From Ignavibacteriae bacterium HGW-Ignavibacteriae-3 (lineage in GTDB: Bacteria > Bacteroidota > Ignavibacteria > Ignavibacteriales > Melioribacteraceae): 33,508 bases of DNA. How positions within the stretch are numbered: the stretch's first letter is position 1; the number at the start of each line of letters is the position of its first letter. A program made the translations under genes and the position numbers. The stretch lies in NCBI GenBank assembly GCA_002839795.1, contig PGYS01000020.1:1-33508 (forward strand). Reading direction: 5' to 3'. The notes under the pieces were generated by a model. That model saw nothing but the letters and a program-made list of their open reading frames with translations. It was not told the DNA's origin and made no database searches. Of the stretch, positions 15,823 through 23,334 are shown in pieces.

Positions 15823-17241
15823 ATGACCAGCATCTCTAAAAATGAACTTGTTGAGACCGATCTCTCGGGATTTCATGATACAACACTTTTCAATGACGAT
15901 CTCGCACCGACAAAAATAAATGAACGTACCTGGGGAACTTACAATATAGCATCGCTTTGGATTGGCATGAGTGTATGTATAACCACATACATGCTTGCAA
16001 GCGGTTTAATAGTGGGCGGTATGAACTGGTGGCAGGCACTAATGACTATTGCACTGGGTAATGTTATTGTTCTTATTCCAATGATTCTAAATGCTCATGC
16101 CGGAACAAAATACGGAATTCCGTTTCCAATTTTGGCGAGGGCAGCATTTGGAACTTTGGGTTCAAATATCCCTGCACTTTTAAGGGCTGTAGTTGCCTGC
16201 GGATGGTTCGGTATTCAAACATGGATCGGCGGACAGGCATTTAATTCTCTCGTGATAATTCTTCTTCCCCAGTGGGCGCTTTTTGATTTGGGGCCGGCAA
16301 TAGGATTTATGATTTTTTGGTCGATGAACGTGTATTTCATTATTAACGGAATGAATTCAATCAAGTGGCTCGAAGCGCTTGGAGCCCCCTTTCTGCTTTT
16401 AGCCGGAATTGCTCTTCTTATTTGGGCTTATATTGAAGGCGGCGGCTTTGGACCTATATTAAGTCAGCCGAGCAAGTTCCAGACTGCCGGAGAATTCTGG
16501 AGATTTTTTATCCCCTCATTAACAGGGATGGTTGGTTACTGGGCAACACTTTCACTAAACATACCCGATTTTTCGCGCTTCGCTAAAAGTCAGAAAGCGC
16601 AGATGTTAGGGCAGGCAATCGGTCTGCCGCCTACAATGGTTTTATTTTCTTTCATTGGTGTCGCCGTCACTTCCGCCACCGTAATAATTTTCGGTGAGGC
16701 TATATGGGACCCTGTAGTTCTTCTTACAAAATTTCACAATCCTGTAATAGTGGTAATCTCTCTGGCGGCGTTGATGATTGCCACACTCACTACTAATATT
16801 GCTGCGAATGTGGTTTCGCCTGCCAATGATTTTGCCAATCTATATCCAAAAAAAATAACTTTTGTTAGGGGCGGTATGATGACCGCGGTTCTTGGGATAA
16901 TGATAATGCCCTGGAAATTATTGTCTGATTACAGCGCTTATATTTTTGGCTGGCTGATTGGATATTCCGGATTTCTGGGCCCCATCGCCGGTATACTTAT
17001 ATGCGATTATTTCTTAGTGAATAAGAAAGAACTGATTGTTGCGGACCTTTATAAGAGAAACGGAGTTTATGAATTTACAAAAGGTTTTAATCTGAAAGCC
17101 GTTTACGCTTTAGCTGCAGGTGTTTTTGTGGCACTGATTGGTCTGTTAATTCCATCATTGAGATTTTTATATGACTATGCCTGGTTTGTCGGATTTGCCG
17201 TTTCGTTCATTGTTTACCTTCTAATGATGAAGAAAAAATAG
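15823..17241 (+). CDS. NCS1 family nucleobase:cation symporter
   Basis: A 472-residue integral membrane protein with about 12 hydrophobic segments. The N-terminus contains NERTWGTYNIASLWIGMSV, the standard opening of NCS1 carriers (Mhp1, CodB, PucI, allantoin permeases). GWFGIQTWIGGQAFN follows around residue 128 and SLNIPDFSRFAKSQ near 245. It should import uracil, thymine or a hydantoin/allantoin-like base with Na+ or H+. AAAGGAG lies five bases before the ATG. As the last plus-strand gene of the pyrimidine block, its cargo is most likely the pathway substrate; exact specificity is inference. Confidence 0.87.
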   Translation: MTSISKNELVETDLSGFHDTTLFNDDLAPTKINERTWGTYNIASLWIGMSVCITTYMLASGLIVGGMNWWQALMTIALGNVIVLIPMILNAHAGTKYGIPFPILARAAFGTLGSNIPALLRAVVACGWFGIQTWIGGQAFNSLVIILLPQWALFDLGPAIGFMIFWSMNVYFIINGMNSIKWLEALGAPFLLLAGIALLIWAYIEGGGFGPILSQPSKFQTAGEFWRFFIPSLTGMVGYWATLSLNIPDFSRFAKSQKAQMLGQAIGLPPTMVLFSFIGVAVTSATVIIFGEAIWDPVVLLTKFHNPVIVVISLAALMIATLTTNIAANVVSPANDFANLYPKKITFVRGGMMTAVLGIMIMPWKLLSDYSAYIFGWLIGYSGFLGPIAGILICDYFLVNKKELIVADLYKRNGVYEFTKGFNLKAVYALAAGVFVALIGLLIPSLRFLYDYAWFVGFAVSFIVYLLMMKKK

Positions 17242-17376
17242 TTTGTATTTTCATTAAACGATTGTTTTATTTTTGCTTATATGTTTTGAAGCTGATTTTC
17301 AATTACGGCGCTGTGAGATAAAATAGAGTGCCAAAGAATAATTATTAAAAAAAATATAACAACACGGAGAAATATT

Positions 17377-18408
17377 TTGAAAAAAGTAGTGACATTCGGC
17401 GAAATAATGCTTCGTCTATCAACACCCGGATTTACAAGATTTGTGCAAACACAAAATTATGATGCCACATATGGGGGAGGAGAGGCAAATGTAGCGGTAT
17501 CTCTTTCAAACTATGGTTTGGACTCCTACTTTGTTACAAAACTTCCCCAACATGAAATAGGGCAGGCGGCTATAAATCACCTGCGTAGATTTGGAGTAAA
17601 GGATAATTATATTGTAAGGGGCGGTGAAAGAGTAGGGATTTATTTTCTGGAAACGGGCGCCAGTCAAAGAGCATCTAAAGTTATTTATGATAGGGCCAAC
17701 TCCGCGGTCACTCAGATTAAAAAGGATGAAATCGATTGGAAGAAAGTTTTTGAAAAAACCGACTGGTTTCACTGGACCGGGATAACGCCGGCACTTGGCA
17801 AAGATGCGCAGGAATCTCTCATTGCCGCATGCGAGGCAGCAAAACAGGCCGGGGTTACAATCAGCTGTGATCTGAATTTCAGAGCCAAGATGTGGACGCA
17901 ACAGGAAGCCCGGTCTGTTATGAAACCACTGATGAAATATGTTGATGTCTGTATTGCTAATGAGGAGGATGCGGAAAAGAGTCTTGGACTTACAGCGGAA
18001 CATACGAGTATAGAAACCGGCGTTTTGAATGAGTCCGGATACTTTAATGTTGCCCTCAAACTGAAAGAAATATACAAATTCAAATCTGTGGCAATAACTT
18101 TAAGAGAAAGTTTCTCGGCTTCAAGGAATGGATGGAGTGCGCTTCTTCTTGATGAGAAGGATTGTAAACAACCTTACAGGTCGTCAAGATATGAAATGGA
18201 AATCGTTGACCGCGTAGGCGGGGGTGATTCGTTCGCGAGCGGATTAATATTTGGACTGCTGACAAAGAGTAATACTAAAGATGCGCTTGAATTTGCCTTG
18301 GCGGCGTCATGCTTAAAACATTCTATTCCCGGCGATTTTAATCTGGTTTCTGCAGATGAAGTTGAAAAACTAATCAAGAGCGGGGGATCGGGAAGAGTAG
18401 AAAGATAA
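17377..18408 (+). CDS. kdgK: 2-keto-3-deoxygluconate kinase (PfkB family)
   Basis: 343 residues, starting at TTG (17377) after GGAGA with seven bases spacing. PfkB signatures: GGGEANVA from 33 and the catalytic DRVGGGDSFASG with Asp284. IYDRAN in the substrate region and the hexuronate context point to KDG rather than fructose or ribose. It phosphorylates 2-keto-3-deoxy-D-gluconate to KDPG, which the KDPG aldolase encoded at 24823 splits. The 135-base upstream gap contains AAACGATTGTTT, a partial match to a motif seen before other uronate genes. It is transcribed towards uxaE and ends at a terminator. Confidence 0.85.
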   Translation: MKKVVTFGEIMLRLSTPGFTRFVQTQNYDATYGGGEANVAVSLSNYGLDSYFVTKLPQHEIGQAAINHLRRFGVKDNYIVRGGERVGIYFLETGASQRASKVIYDRANSAVTQIKKDEIDWKKVFEKTDWFHWTGITPALGKDAQESLIAACEAAKQAGVTISCDLNFRAKMWTQQEARSVMKPLMKYVDVCIANEEDAEKSLGLTAEHTSIETGVLNESGYFNVALKLKEIYKFKSVAITLRESFSASRNGWSALLLDEKDCKQPYRSSRYEMEIVDRVGGGDSFASGLIFGLLTKSNTKDALEFALAASCLKHSIPGDFNLVSADEVEKLIKSGGSGRVER

Positions 18409-18441
18409 ATTATTTCTAATATCAAATCCGTAAATCAATTG

Positions 18442-18473
18442 ACCGGGAACAATCAAATGATCCCGGTTTTTTT
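18442..18473 (+). terminator. Intrinsic terminator between convergent kdgK and uxaE
   Basis: ACCGGGA (18442-18448) and TCCCGGT (18461-18467) form a 7-bp GC-rich stem with a 12-base loop, followed by a run of seven T. It stops plus-strand transcription after kdgK. The opposite side has no matching A-run, so it probably works poorly for uxaE transcripts. Confidence 0.85.
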
Positions 18474-18491
18474 ATTGATCTTAAAATTATT

Positions 18492-19742
18492 CTATAAGAA
18501 TATAGGCTTTATGTGTCTTTCAAATAGGTTATTAGTCACGCATTTACTTATTGAGCCCCGGGCTTTTTCCATTGCGTCATAATAAAGCGGCCCCTTTTCT
18601 GCCGCTACTCTGAATGAAATATGCAGAAGCTGACGCAAATTTACATCCATCGATTTACCAAGCGGTTCATGTCTTAACGCTGAACCAAATTTTTCCATAC
18701 TCCACTCATTTACGACTTCCGGAGAGGGCAGTTTATCCTTCTCAATTTCAACGGAATGTAAATATGGCTGCAGCAATTCATCATATCTGCTAAAACCCTC
18801 AGTGTAAATATCTTTGACGAATGCCAGGCCTTTATCACCCGATTCAATTAAACCTATGAGCTCTTCAAGCCAGGTTGTTCCGGCTGTCTTAACATGTATT
18901 CCTGTGTTATACTTTTTAATAATTCTGTTAATGATAGGGTAGATCGAAAATTTATCGCTGCCTGAATGCACGCTTAATTTCAAATTCTCCGGAAGATCGA
19001 ATATTTTTTTACTCTGCTCGATTATTAGAATTATCTCTTCGAATTCTCGTTCGAATGTGGTAAGATCTCCAATGTAGTCTATACCTTTAAGAAACTTTCC
19101 CGCGAATTTGGGAGCAATGGTTTGGATAGGAATTTTCTCCTGGGCCACAGCCGCGAGAATAAAAAAGATATCGATCGGAGACTGTGCTTCATCAACCTCA
19201 TCGAAAGAAACTTCCACTACAAAATTATTATCCGGTTTCTTCGACAAAATATGTCTGTAAATTTTTCCTGCCTCTTTAATTGCAGCAAGATATTTTTCGG
19301 CTATTCTTAATAAAAGTGAATCATCAACAGGAAATGGTTTTATAATTCCGGGAATTATTACTTCTCCTTTAAATGAAGATATATTTTTTATAAAAGCAGC
19401 GCTCTCTTCATCGGTTGCTCTTTTGTTTATAAATTCTCCCACATCAAGAGTAAAGAAATTCGAATATTCCAGAAAGTGATCTACCGATTTTAGATTTATG
19501 TGGTCAGCGTCTATATAAAAGGATCTATCCCATTTAAATTCATTAACTGCAGATTGAACTATATTTTGTGTGTTGGAGGGACTGCTTCCAATGATTGAAT
19601 GCTCTCTGAATGACTTGTTCCAAACCGGCACAAGTTCAACGCCGATTCTTTGGGCCAGCCTTACTGCTTCCAGCTGAGGCATACATTCTTTCCCGAATCG
19701 ATCGCCAATTCCCAACGAATATTTTTCTAATTTCATTTTCAT
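18492..19742 (-). CDS. uxaE: Tagaturonate/fructuronate epimerase
   Basis: A 416-residue protein of the UxaE family, first characterised in Thermotoga maritima, opening with KYSLGIGDRFGKECMPQL and containing YIDADHINLKSV near residue 77, SVHSGSDKFSIYPI and GIHVKTAGTTW. It interconverts D-tagaturonate and D-fructuronate, so galacturonate can enter the glucuronate branch without UxaA/UxaB. It is the only minus-strand gene of the uronate locus, divergent from uxuB across a 275-base gap that could carry shared control sites. Met3 is an alternative start. Recognition is by overall sequence character; residue-level catalysis is not certain to me. Confidence 0.85.
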   Translation of the reverse strand: MKMKLEKYSLGIGDRFGKECMPQLEAVRLAQRIGVELVPVWNKSFREHSIIGSSPSNTQNIVQSAVNEFKWDRSFYIDADHINLKSVDHFLEYSNFFTLDVGEFINKRATDEESAAFIKNISSFKGEVIIPGIIKPFPVDDSLLLRIAEKYLAAIKEAGKIYRHILSKKPDNNFVVEVSFDEVDEAQSPIDIFFILAAVAQEKIPIQTIAPKFAGKFLKGIDYIGDLTTFEREFEEIILIIEQSKKIFDLPENLKLSVHSGSDKFSIYPIINRIIKKYNTGIHVKTAGTTWLEELIGLIESGDKGLAFVKDIYTEGFSRYDELLQPYLHSVEIEKDKLPSPEVVNEWSMEKFGSALRHEPLGKSMDVNLRQLLHISFRVAAEKGPLYYDAMEKARGSISKCVTNNLFERHIKPIFL

Positions 19743-20017
19743 TCCAATATTTTTCTATTATTCTAAAAATAGATTGACAAAATAAATTTCTTTATTTAAG
19801 TTCAGACCAGGAATTTACTTTAACGATAACTTTAAGGGTGAAAATAAGCCAAATCCTCCAAATTCACAAATTTTTAATTCCGGGAGTTTGCCGCAATGGT
19901 CTGGTTATTTTTGAATACGATTCAGCCTAATCCGCTTTTGCCGTTTAATGGAATTTCTTACTTCAATGAACGGCTTTTCGTGGCACTTAAGATCAAAGTA
20001 ATAAGGGAGAATTATTG
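19743..20017. other. Divergent promoter region between uxaE and uxuB
   Basis: 275 AT-rich bases. Visible elements: a perfect TTGACA (19774-19779) without a clear -10 partner, TATTTTTG (19906-19913), which fits the Bacteroidota -7 pattern TAnnTTTG with TTTG at 19887-19890 but at a shorter spacing than usual, and TTTAACGATAAC (19819-19830), discussed as a candidate operator. GGGAGA (20005-20010) is the uxuB Shine-Dalgarno. Confidence 0.45.
19819..19830. promoter_or_regulatory. Candidate uronate operator TTTAACGATAAC
   Basis: The inner TTAACGATAA is an imperfect palindrome around CG (TTAnCGnTAA), the symmetry expected of a LacI-family site. It matches 11 of 12 bases of the reverse complement of 25461-25472, upstream of the exuT-like gene. 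Weaker versions lie before kdgK (about 17255-17266) and the PL9 gene (30753-30764). A LacI-family regulator is encoded in the same locus. The set was found by eye, so chance is a real possibility. Confidence 0.35.
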
Positions 20018-20869
20018 ATGGAAGCAAATTCATTTGCAGATTTGAAGGATAAAGTTTGTGCCATAACCGGGGGTGCAGGCGTTATAGGTCTCTCGTTATC
20101 AAAAGCTCTGGCTTCTGCCGGAGTTAAAATGGCTGTCCTGGATCTTAATAAGGAATCAGCAGATAAGGCTGCACAAGAAATTAAATCAGCTTTTGGTATT
20201 CCGGCAATCGGAGTTGAGGCCAATGTGCTGGATAAAAGTTCACTCGAAAAAGCCAAATCAGTTGTTAATGCCGAACTCGGAAAAATTGATATTCTTATCA
20301 ATTGTGCCGGCGGTAATTCTCCTAAAGCCACAACTTCTTATGAATTCATAACGAAAGATAATGTCTCTGAAATAGAAAAAACTTTTTACGGACTTGATAT
20401 AGAAGGATTCAGAGAGGTATTCGATTTGAATTTTTTGGGCACGGTACTTCCCACGATGGTTCTTACTACTGACATGATAGAATCCGGGAAGGGGTCGGTA
20501 ATAAATATATCATCAATGAATGCCTTTAGACCCCTGACAAAAATTCCGGCGTACTCAGCCGCAAAGGCCTCTATTAACAATTTGACGGAATGGCTCGCGG
20601 TACATCTTGCAAAAATGAATATAAGAGTGAACGCCATCGCACCGGGATTTTTCCTTACCAATCAAAACAGATTTTTATTGACTGATGAGAAAACCGGTGA
20701 GCTGACACCCCGCGGAAATAAAATTATTGCCGGAACACCGATGGGAAAATTCGGTGAGCCGGAAGATCTTAACGGCGCCCTATTATATCTTGTAAGCGAT
20801 ATGTCAAGTTTCGTTACCGGAATTGTGATCCCGGTGGATGGCGGTTTCAATGCATATTCGGGTGTGTAG
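20018..20869 (+). CDS. uxuB: SDR-type D-mannonate oxidoreductase (fructuronate reductase)
   Basis: 283 residues from ATG at 20018, seven bases after GGGAGA; a TTG directly before it is in frame but too close to the Shine-Dalgarno. It is a short-chain dehydrogenase with GGAGVIG (18-24), NCAGGNSP and YSAAK (Tyr179, Lys183). The C-terminal half (INISSMNAFRPLTKIPAYSAA, GFFLTNQNRFLL, VDGGFNAYSGV) is characteristic of Bacillus-type UxuB, which differs from the long-chain E. coli enzyme. It reduces D-fructuronate to D-mannonate with NAD(P)H. It is the first gene of a plus-strand run that continues past the window edge with gaps of 18-69 bases. Confidence 0.86.
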   Translation: MEANSFADLKDKVCAITGGAGVIGLSLSKALASAGVKMAVLDLNKESADKAAQEIKSAFGIPAIGVEANVLDKSSLEKAKSVVNAELGKIDILINCAGGNSPKATTSYEFITKDNVSEIEKTFYGLDIEGFREVFDLNFLGTVLPTMVLTTDMIESGKGSVINISSMNAFRPLTKIPAYSAAKASINNLTEWLAVHLAKMNIRVNAIAPGFFLTNQNRFLLTDEKTGELTPRGNKIIAGTPMGKFGEPEDLNGALLYLVSDMSSFVTGIVIPVDGGFNAYSGV

Positions 20870-20916
20870 CAAAATATTTTAACTCAAATAAACTGATAAC
20901 ATTAAGGTAATTTTCA

Positions 20917-21999
20917 ATGGACAATGGTCTAAATATTAAGTCAAATTGTGCCCTGGATTTTGTCTCCCTGGGGGCGATGGTTCATCGTCTGGATCCGGGT
21001 ATAATACCGTTCAGAAAAGCAACTGAATGTAAAATTCACGTGAGCGGCGGGGAATATAATGTTGCCGCAAATCTGGCAGACTGTTTCCGTATGAACTGTG
21101 CTGTTGTTTCAGCAATTGTGAATTATCCTATTGGTGACCTTATTGCTGAGCGCGTAAAAGCCATGGGAGTTAAGGCGTACTTCAAAACTTTCACTCACAA
21201 TGGCGTGAACGGACCTAATATGGCAACAGTCTATAGTGATCGGGGATTAGGATTGCGTGCACCCGTTGTATTCTATAATAGAGCCAATGAAGCAGCCGCA
21301 CTGCTTAAACCGTGTGATATAAATTGGAAAGAGATATTCACTAATGGAGTGAAATGGTTTCACAGCGGCGGGATCTTCGCATCACTATCGGAAACTACGG
21401 GCGAGCTTATTATAGAAGCTATGAAAGCTGCAAAGAATGCCGGTGCAGTTACAAGTTTTGATCTTAACTTCAGAGCAAAATTATGGAGCATCTGGGGCGG
21501 AGAGCAGAAAGCCGCCGAAGTGATTGACCGTATTGTCCGGCATGTGGATGTGCTGGTCGGAAATGAAGAAGATCTCCAGAAAGGGTTGGGAATTCCGGGA
21601 CCTGAAGTCGCGGCAAAATCAAAACTCGATCCCAGCACATTTTTTGGTATGATTGATAAAGTTGTCGGTAAATATCCGAACGTAAAAATTGTTGCAACGA
21701 CTCTTCGCGAAGTTCAATCCACAAACCGTCACAGCTGGAGCGCTGTCGCATGGATAAATGGGAAAGCTTATTCGGCCCCGACATGCCAACTCGATGTTTT
21801 TGACAGAGTCGGAGGCGGTGATGGATTTGCCTCAGGATTTATTTACGGATTGCTTTCAGATGAATCACCGGAATATTCAGTGAAACTCGGATGGGCGCAT
21901 GGAGCATTACTTACAACTTTTCCCGGCGATACAACTATGGCAACTTTGGAAGATGTTCGCTCATTTGCAGAAGGCGGATCTGCAAGAATTCAAAGGTAA
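20917..21999 (+). CDS. Second PfkB-family acid-sugar kinase (KdgK-like)
   Basis: A 360-residue ribokinase-family protein. GGEYNVAANLADCF is near residue 44 and DRVGGGDGFASGF holds catalytic Asp302. FYNRAN mirrors YDRAN of the kdgK product, and SFDLNFRAKLWS is shared in both, so the two are paralogues that probably use related acid sugars. The stretch before it differs (GLGLRAP here, GASQRAS in KdgK), hinting at another specificity. It sits between uxuB and the LarA-like gene and not beside the aldolase, which suits a gluconate or mannonate kinase as well as a second KDG kinase. Annotation programs will call it KdgK; the true substrate is open. Confidence 0.78.
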   Translation: MDNGLNIKSNCALDFVSLGAMVHRLDPGIIPFRKATECKIHVSGGEYNVAANLADCFRMNCAVVSAIVNYPIGDLIAERVKAMGVKAYFKTFTHNGVNGPNMATVYSDRGLGLRAPVVFYNRANEAAALLKPCDINWKEIFTNGVKWFHSGGIFASLSETTGELIIEAMKAAKNAGAVTSFDLNFRAKLWSIWGGEQKAAEVIDRIVRHVDVLVGNEEDLQKGLGIPGPEVAAKSKLDPSTFFGMIDKVVGKYPNVKIVATTLREVQSTNRHSWSAVAWINGKAYSAPTCQLDVFDRVGGGDGFASGFIYGLLSDESPEYSVKLGWAHGALLTTFPGDTTMATLEDVRSFAEGGSARIQR

Positions 22000-22038
22000 T
22001 TTATTCTAAACTAATAATTTCTTGATCGGATTTATAGA

Positions 22039-23313
22039 ATGGTATACTATAGTAAGGGAAGTGAAGAGGAAATACTGAGCGGGGAAATTCTTCGTGAGGC
22101 TGTCTATTCAACCCTGGCAAAATTAGGAATGAAAAAAAAAGTTCTTGCAATCCCTCCGGATTTCACCAGATACCATTCTCAGGCTGGAATATTAACTGCT
22201 TATATCTATCAATATTATAAAGAATCGTTGACAGATATTCTCCCAGCTCTTGGCACTCACACAGCAATGTCCGATGGACAATTAAATAAAATGTTTAAAG
22301 GCATTCCCCATAATTTATTCAGAGTCCACGACTGGAAAAATGATCTCGCTACTCTTGGTGAAGTACCATCCGAATTCATTAATAAAGTATCCGAAGGAAA
22401 ACTTGATTACAGCTGGCCCGCTCAGGTAAATAAATTGCTGGTTGAAGGCAACCACGATTTGATTCTTTCAATCGGTCAGGTAGTGCCTCATGAAGTAGTA
22501 GGCATGGCCAACTATAATAAAAATATCTTTGTAGGAACCGGCGGCAGGGAAGGCATTAACAAGAGCCATTTCCTTGGCGCCGTTTACGGAATGGAAAGGA
22601 TGATGGGACGCGCCGATACTCCCGTAAGAAAAGTACTGAACTACGCCTCGGATAATTTCGCCAATCACCTTCCGATTATTTATGTGCTGACGGTTGTTGC
22701 GAAAGATGCCTCCGGAAATCTTGTTGTGCGCGGCCTCTTCATCGGAGATGATCACGAAACATTTGAACTTGCGGCGGCTCTCTCTCTGAAGGTGAATTTT
22801 GAACTTTTGGATAAGCCGTTAAATAAAGTTGTTGTCTATCTCGATCCGTCGGAATTCAAAAGTACATGGCTTGGCAATAAAAGTGTGTACCGTACAAGAA
22901 TGGCTATCGCCGACGGAGGAGAGCTGATAGTTCTGGCTCCCGGTCTAAAAGAATTCGGCGAGGATAAAACAATAGACGGATTGATACGCAAATATGGATA
23001 TGTTACAACTCCGGAAGTTTTAAAATTTGTTGAAGAAAATGATGATCTTAAAAACAATTTAAGTGCCGCAGCTCACCTCATTCACGGTTCTTCCGAAGGG
23101 CGATTCAAAATTACTTACTGTCCCGGCTATCTTAGCCGTGAGGAGATTAATAGCGTCAATTTCAGCTACGCCGATCTTAATGAAATGACTGCGAAATATA
23201 ATCCCGATCTGCTGAAAGATGGAATTAATATTATGCCGGACGGCGAAGAGATATTTTTTATCTCAAATCCCGCGCTGGGATTGTGGGCCTTTAAAGAAAA
23301 ATTTAATAATTGA
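22039..23313 (+). CDS. LarA-superfamily nickel-pincer racemase/epimerase homologue (candidate mannonate/gluconate 2-epimerase)
   Basis: A 424-residue DUF2088/LarA-type protein. PPDFTRYHS (39-47) corresponds to the DxTR loop, GTHTAMSD (72-79) holds the catalytic His74, and VVPHEVVGMANYNK holds His151 and Lys161 ten residues apart, the same spacing as His174 and Lys184 (the covalent cofactor site) of Lactobacillus LarA. The C-terminal domain is also LarA-like. LarA family enzymes invert the C2 centre of 2-hydroxy acids with a nickel pincer nucleotide; a D-gluconate 2-epimerase branch (GntE) has been described. Between uxuB and gnd it would turn mannonate into gluconate. No larB, larC or larE cofactor genes are in the window, so they must be elsewhere. 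Confidence 0.8.
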   Translation: MVYYSKGSEEEILSGEILREAVYSTLAKLGMKKKVLAIPPDFTRYHSQAGILTAYIYQYYKESLTDILPALGTHTAMSDGQLNKMFKGIPHNLFRVHDWKNDLATLGEVPSEFINKVSEGKLDYSWPAQVNKLLVEGNHDLILSIGQVVPHEVVGMANYNKNIFVGTGGREGINKSHFLGAVYGMERMMGRADTPVRKVLNYASDNFANHLPIIYVLTVVAKDASGNLVVRGLFIGDDHETFELAAALSLKVNFELLDKPLNKVVVYLDPSEFKSTWLGNKSVYRTRMAIADGGELIVLAPGLKEFGEDKTIDGLIRKYGYVTTPEVLKFVEENDDLKNNLSAAAHLIHGSSEGRFKITYCPGYLSREEINSVNFSYADLNEMTAKYNPDLLKDGINIMPDGEEIFFISNPALGLWAFKEKFNN

Positions 23314-23334
23314 AGAATATAGGAGTGTCGAATA

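Noticed and set aside
17506-18003. 165-codon minus-strand open frame within kdgK
   Set aside because: Lies wholly opposite conserved PfkB sequence; the composition is that of a shadow frame.
18409-18491. Bidirectional terminator serving both kdgK and uxaE
   Set aside because: Only the plus direction has a T-run; the other side of the stem lacks the A-rich tract needed for minus-strand termination.
22039-23313. Plain lactate racemase annotation for the LarA-like gene
   Set aside because: The family residues are present, but the uronate context and absence of larBCE or lactate genes make lactate an unlikely substrate.
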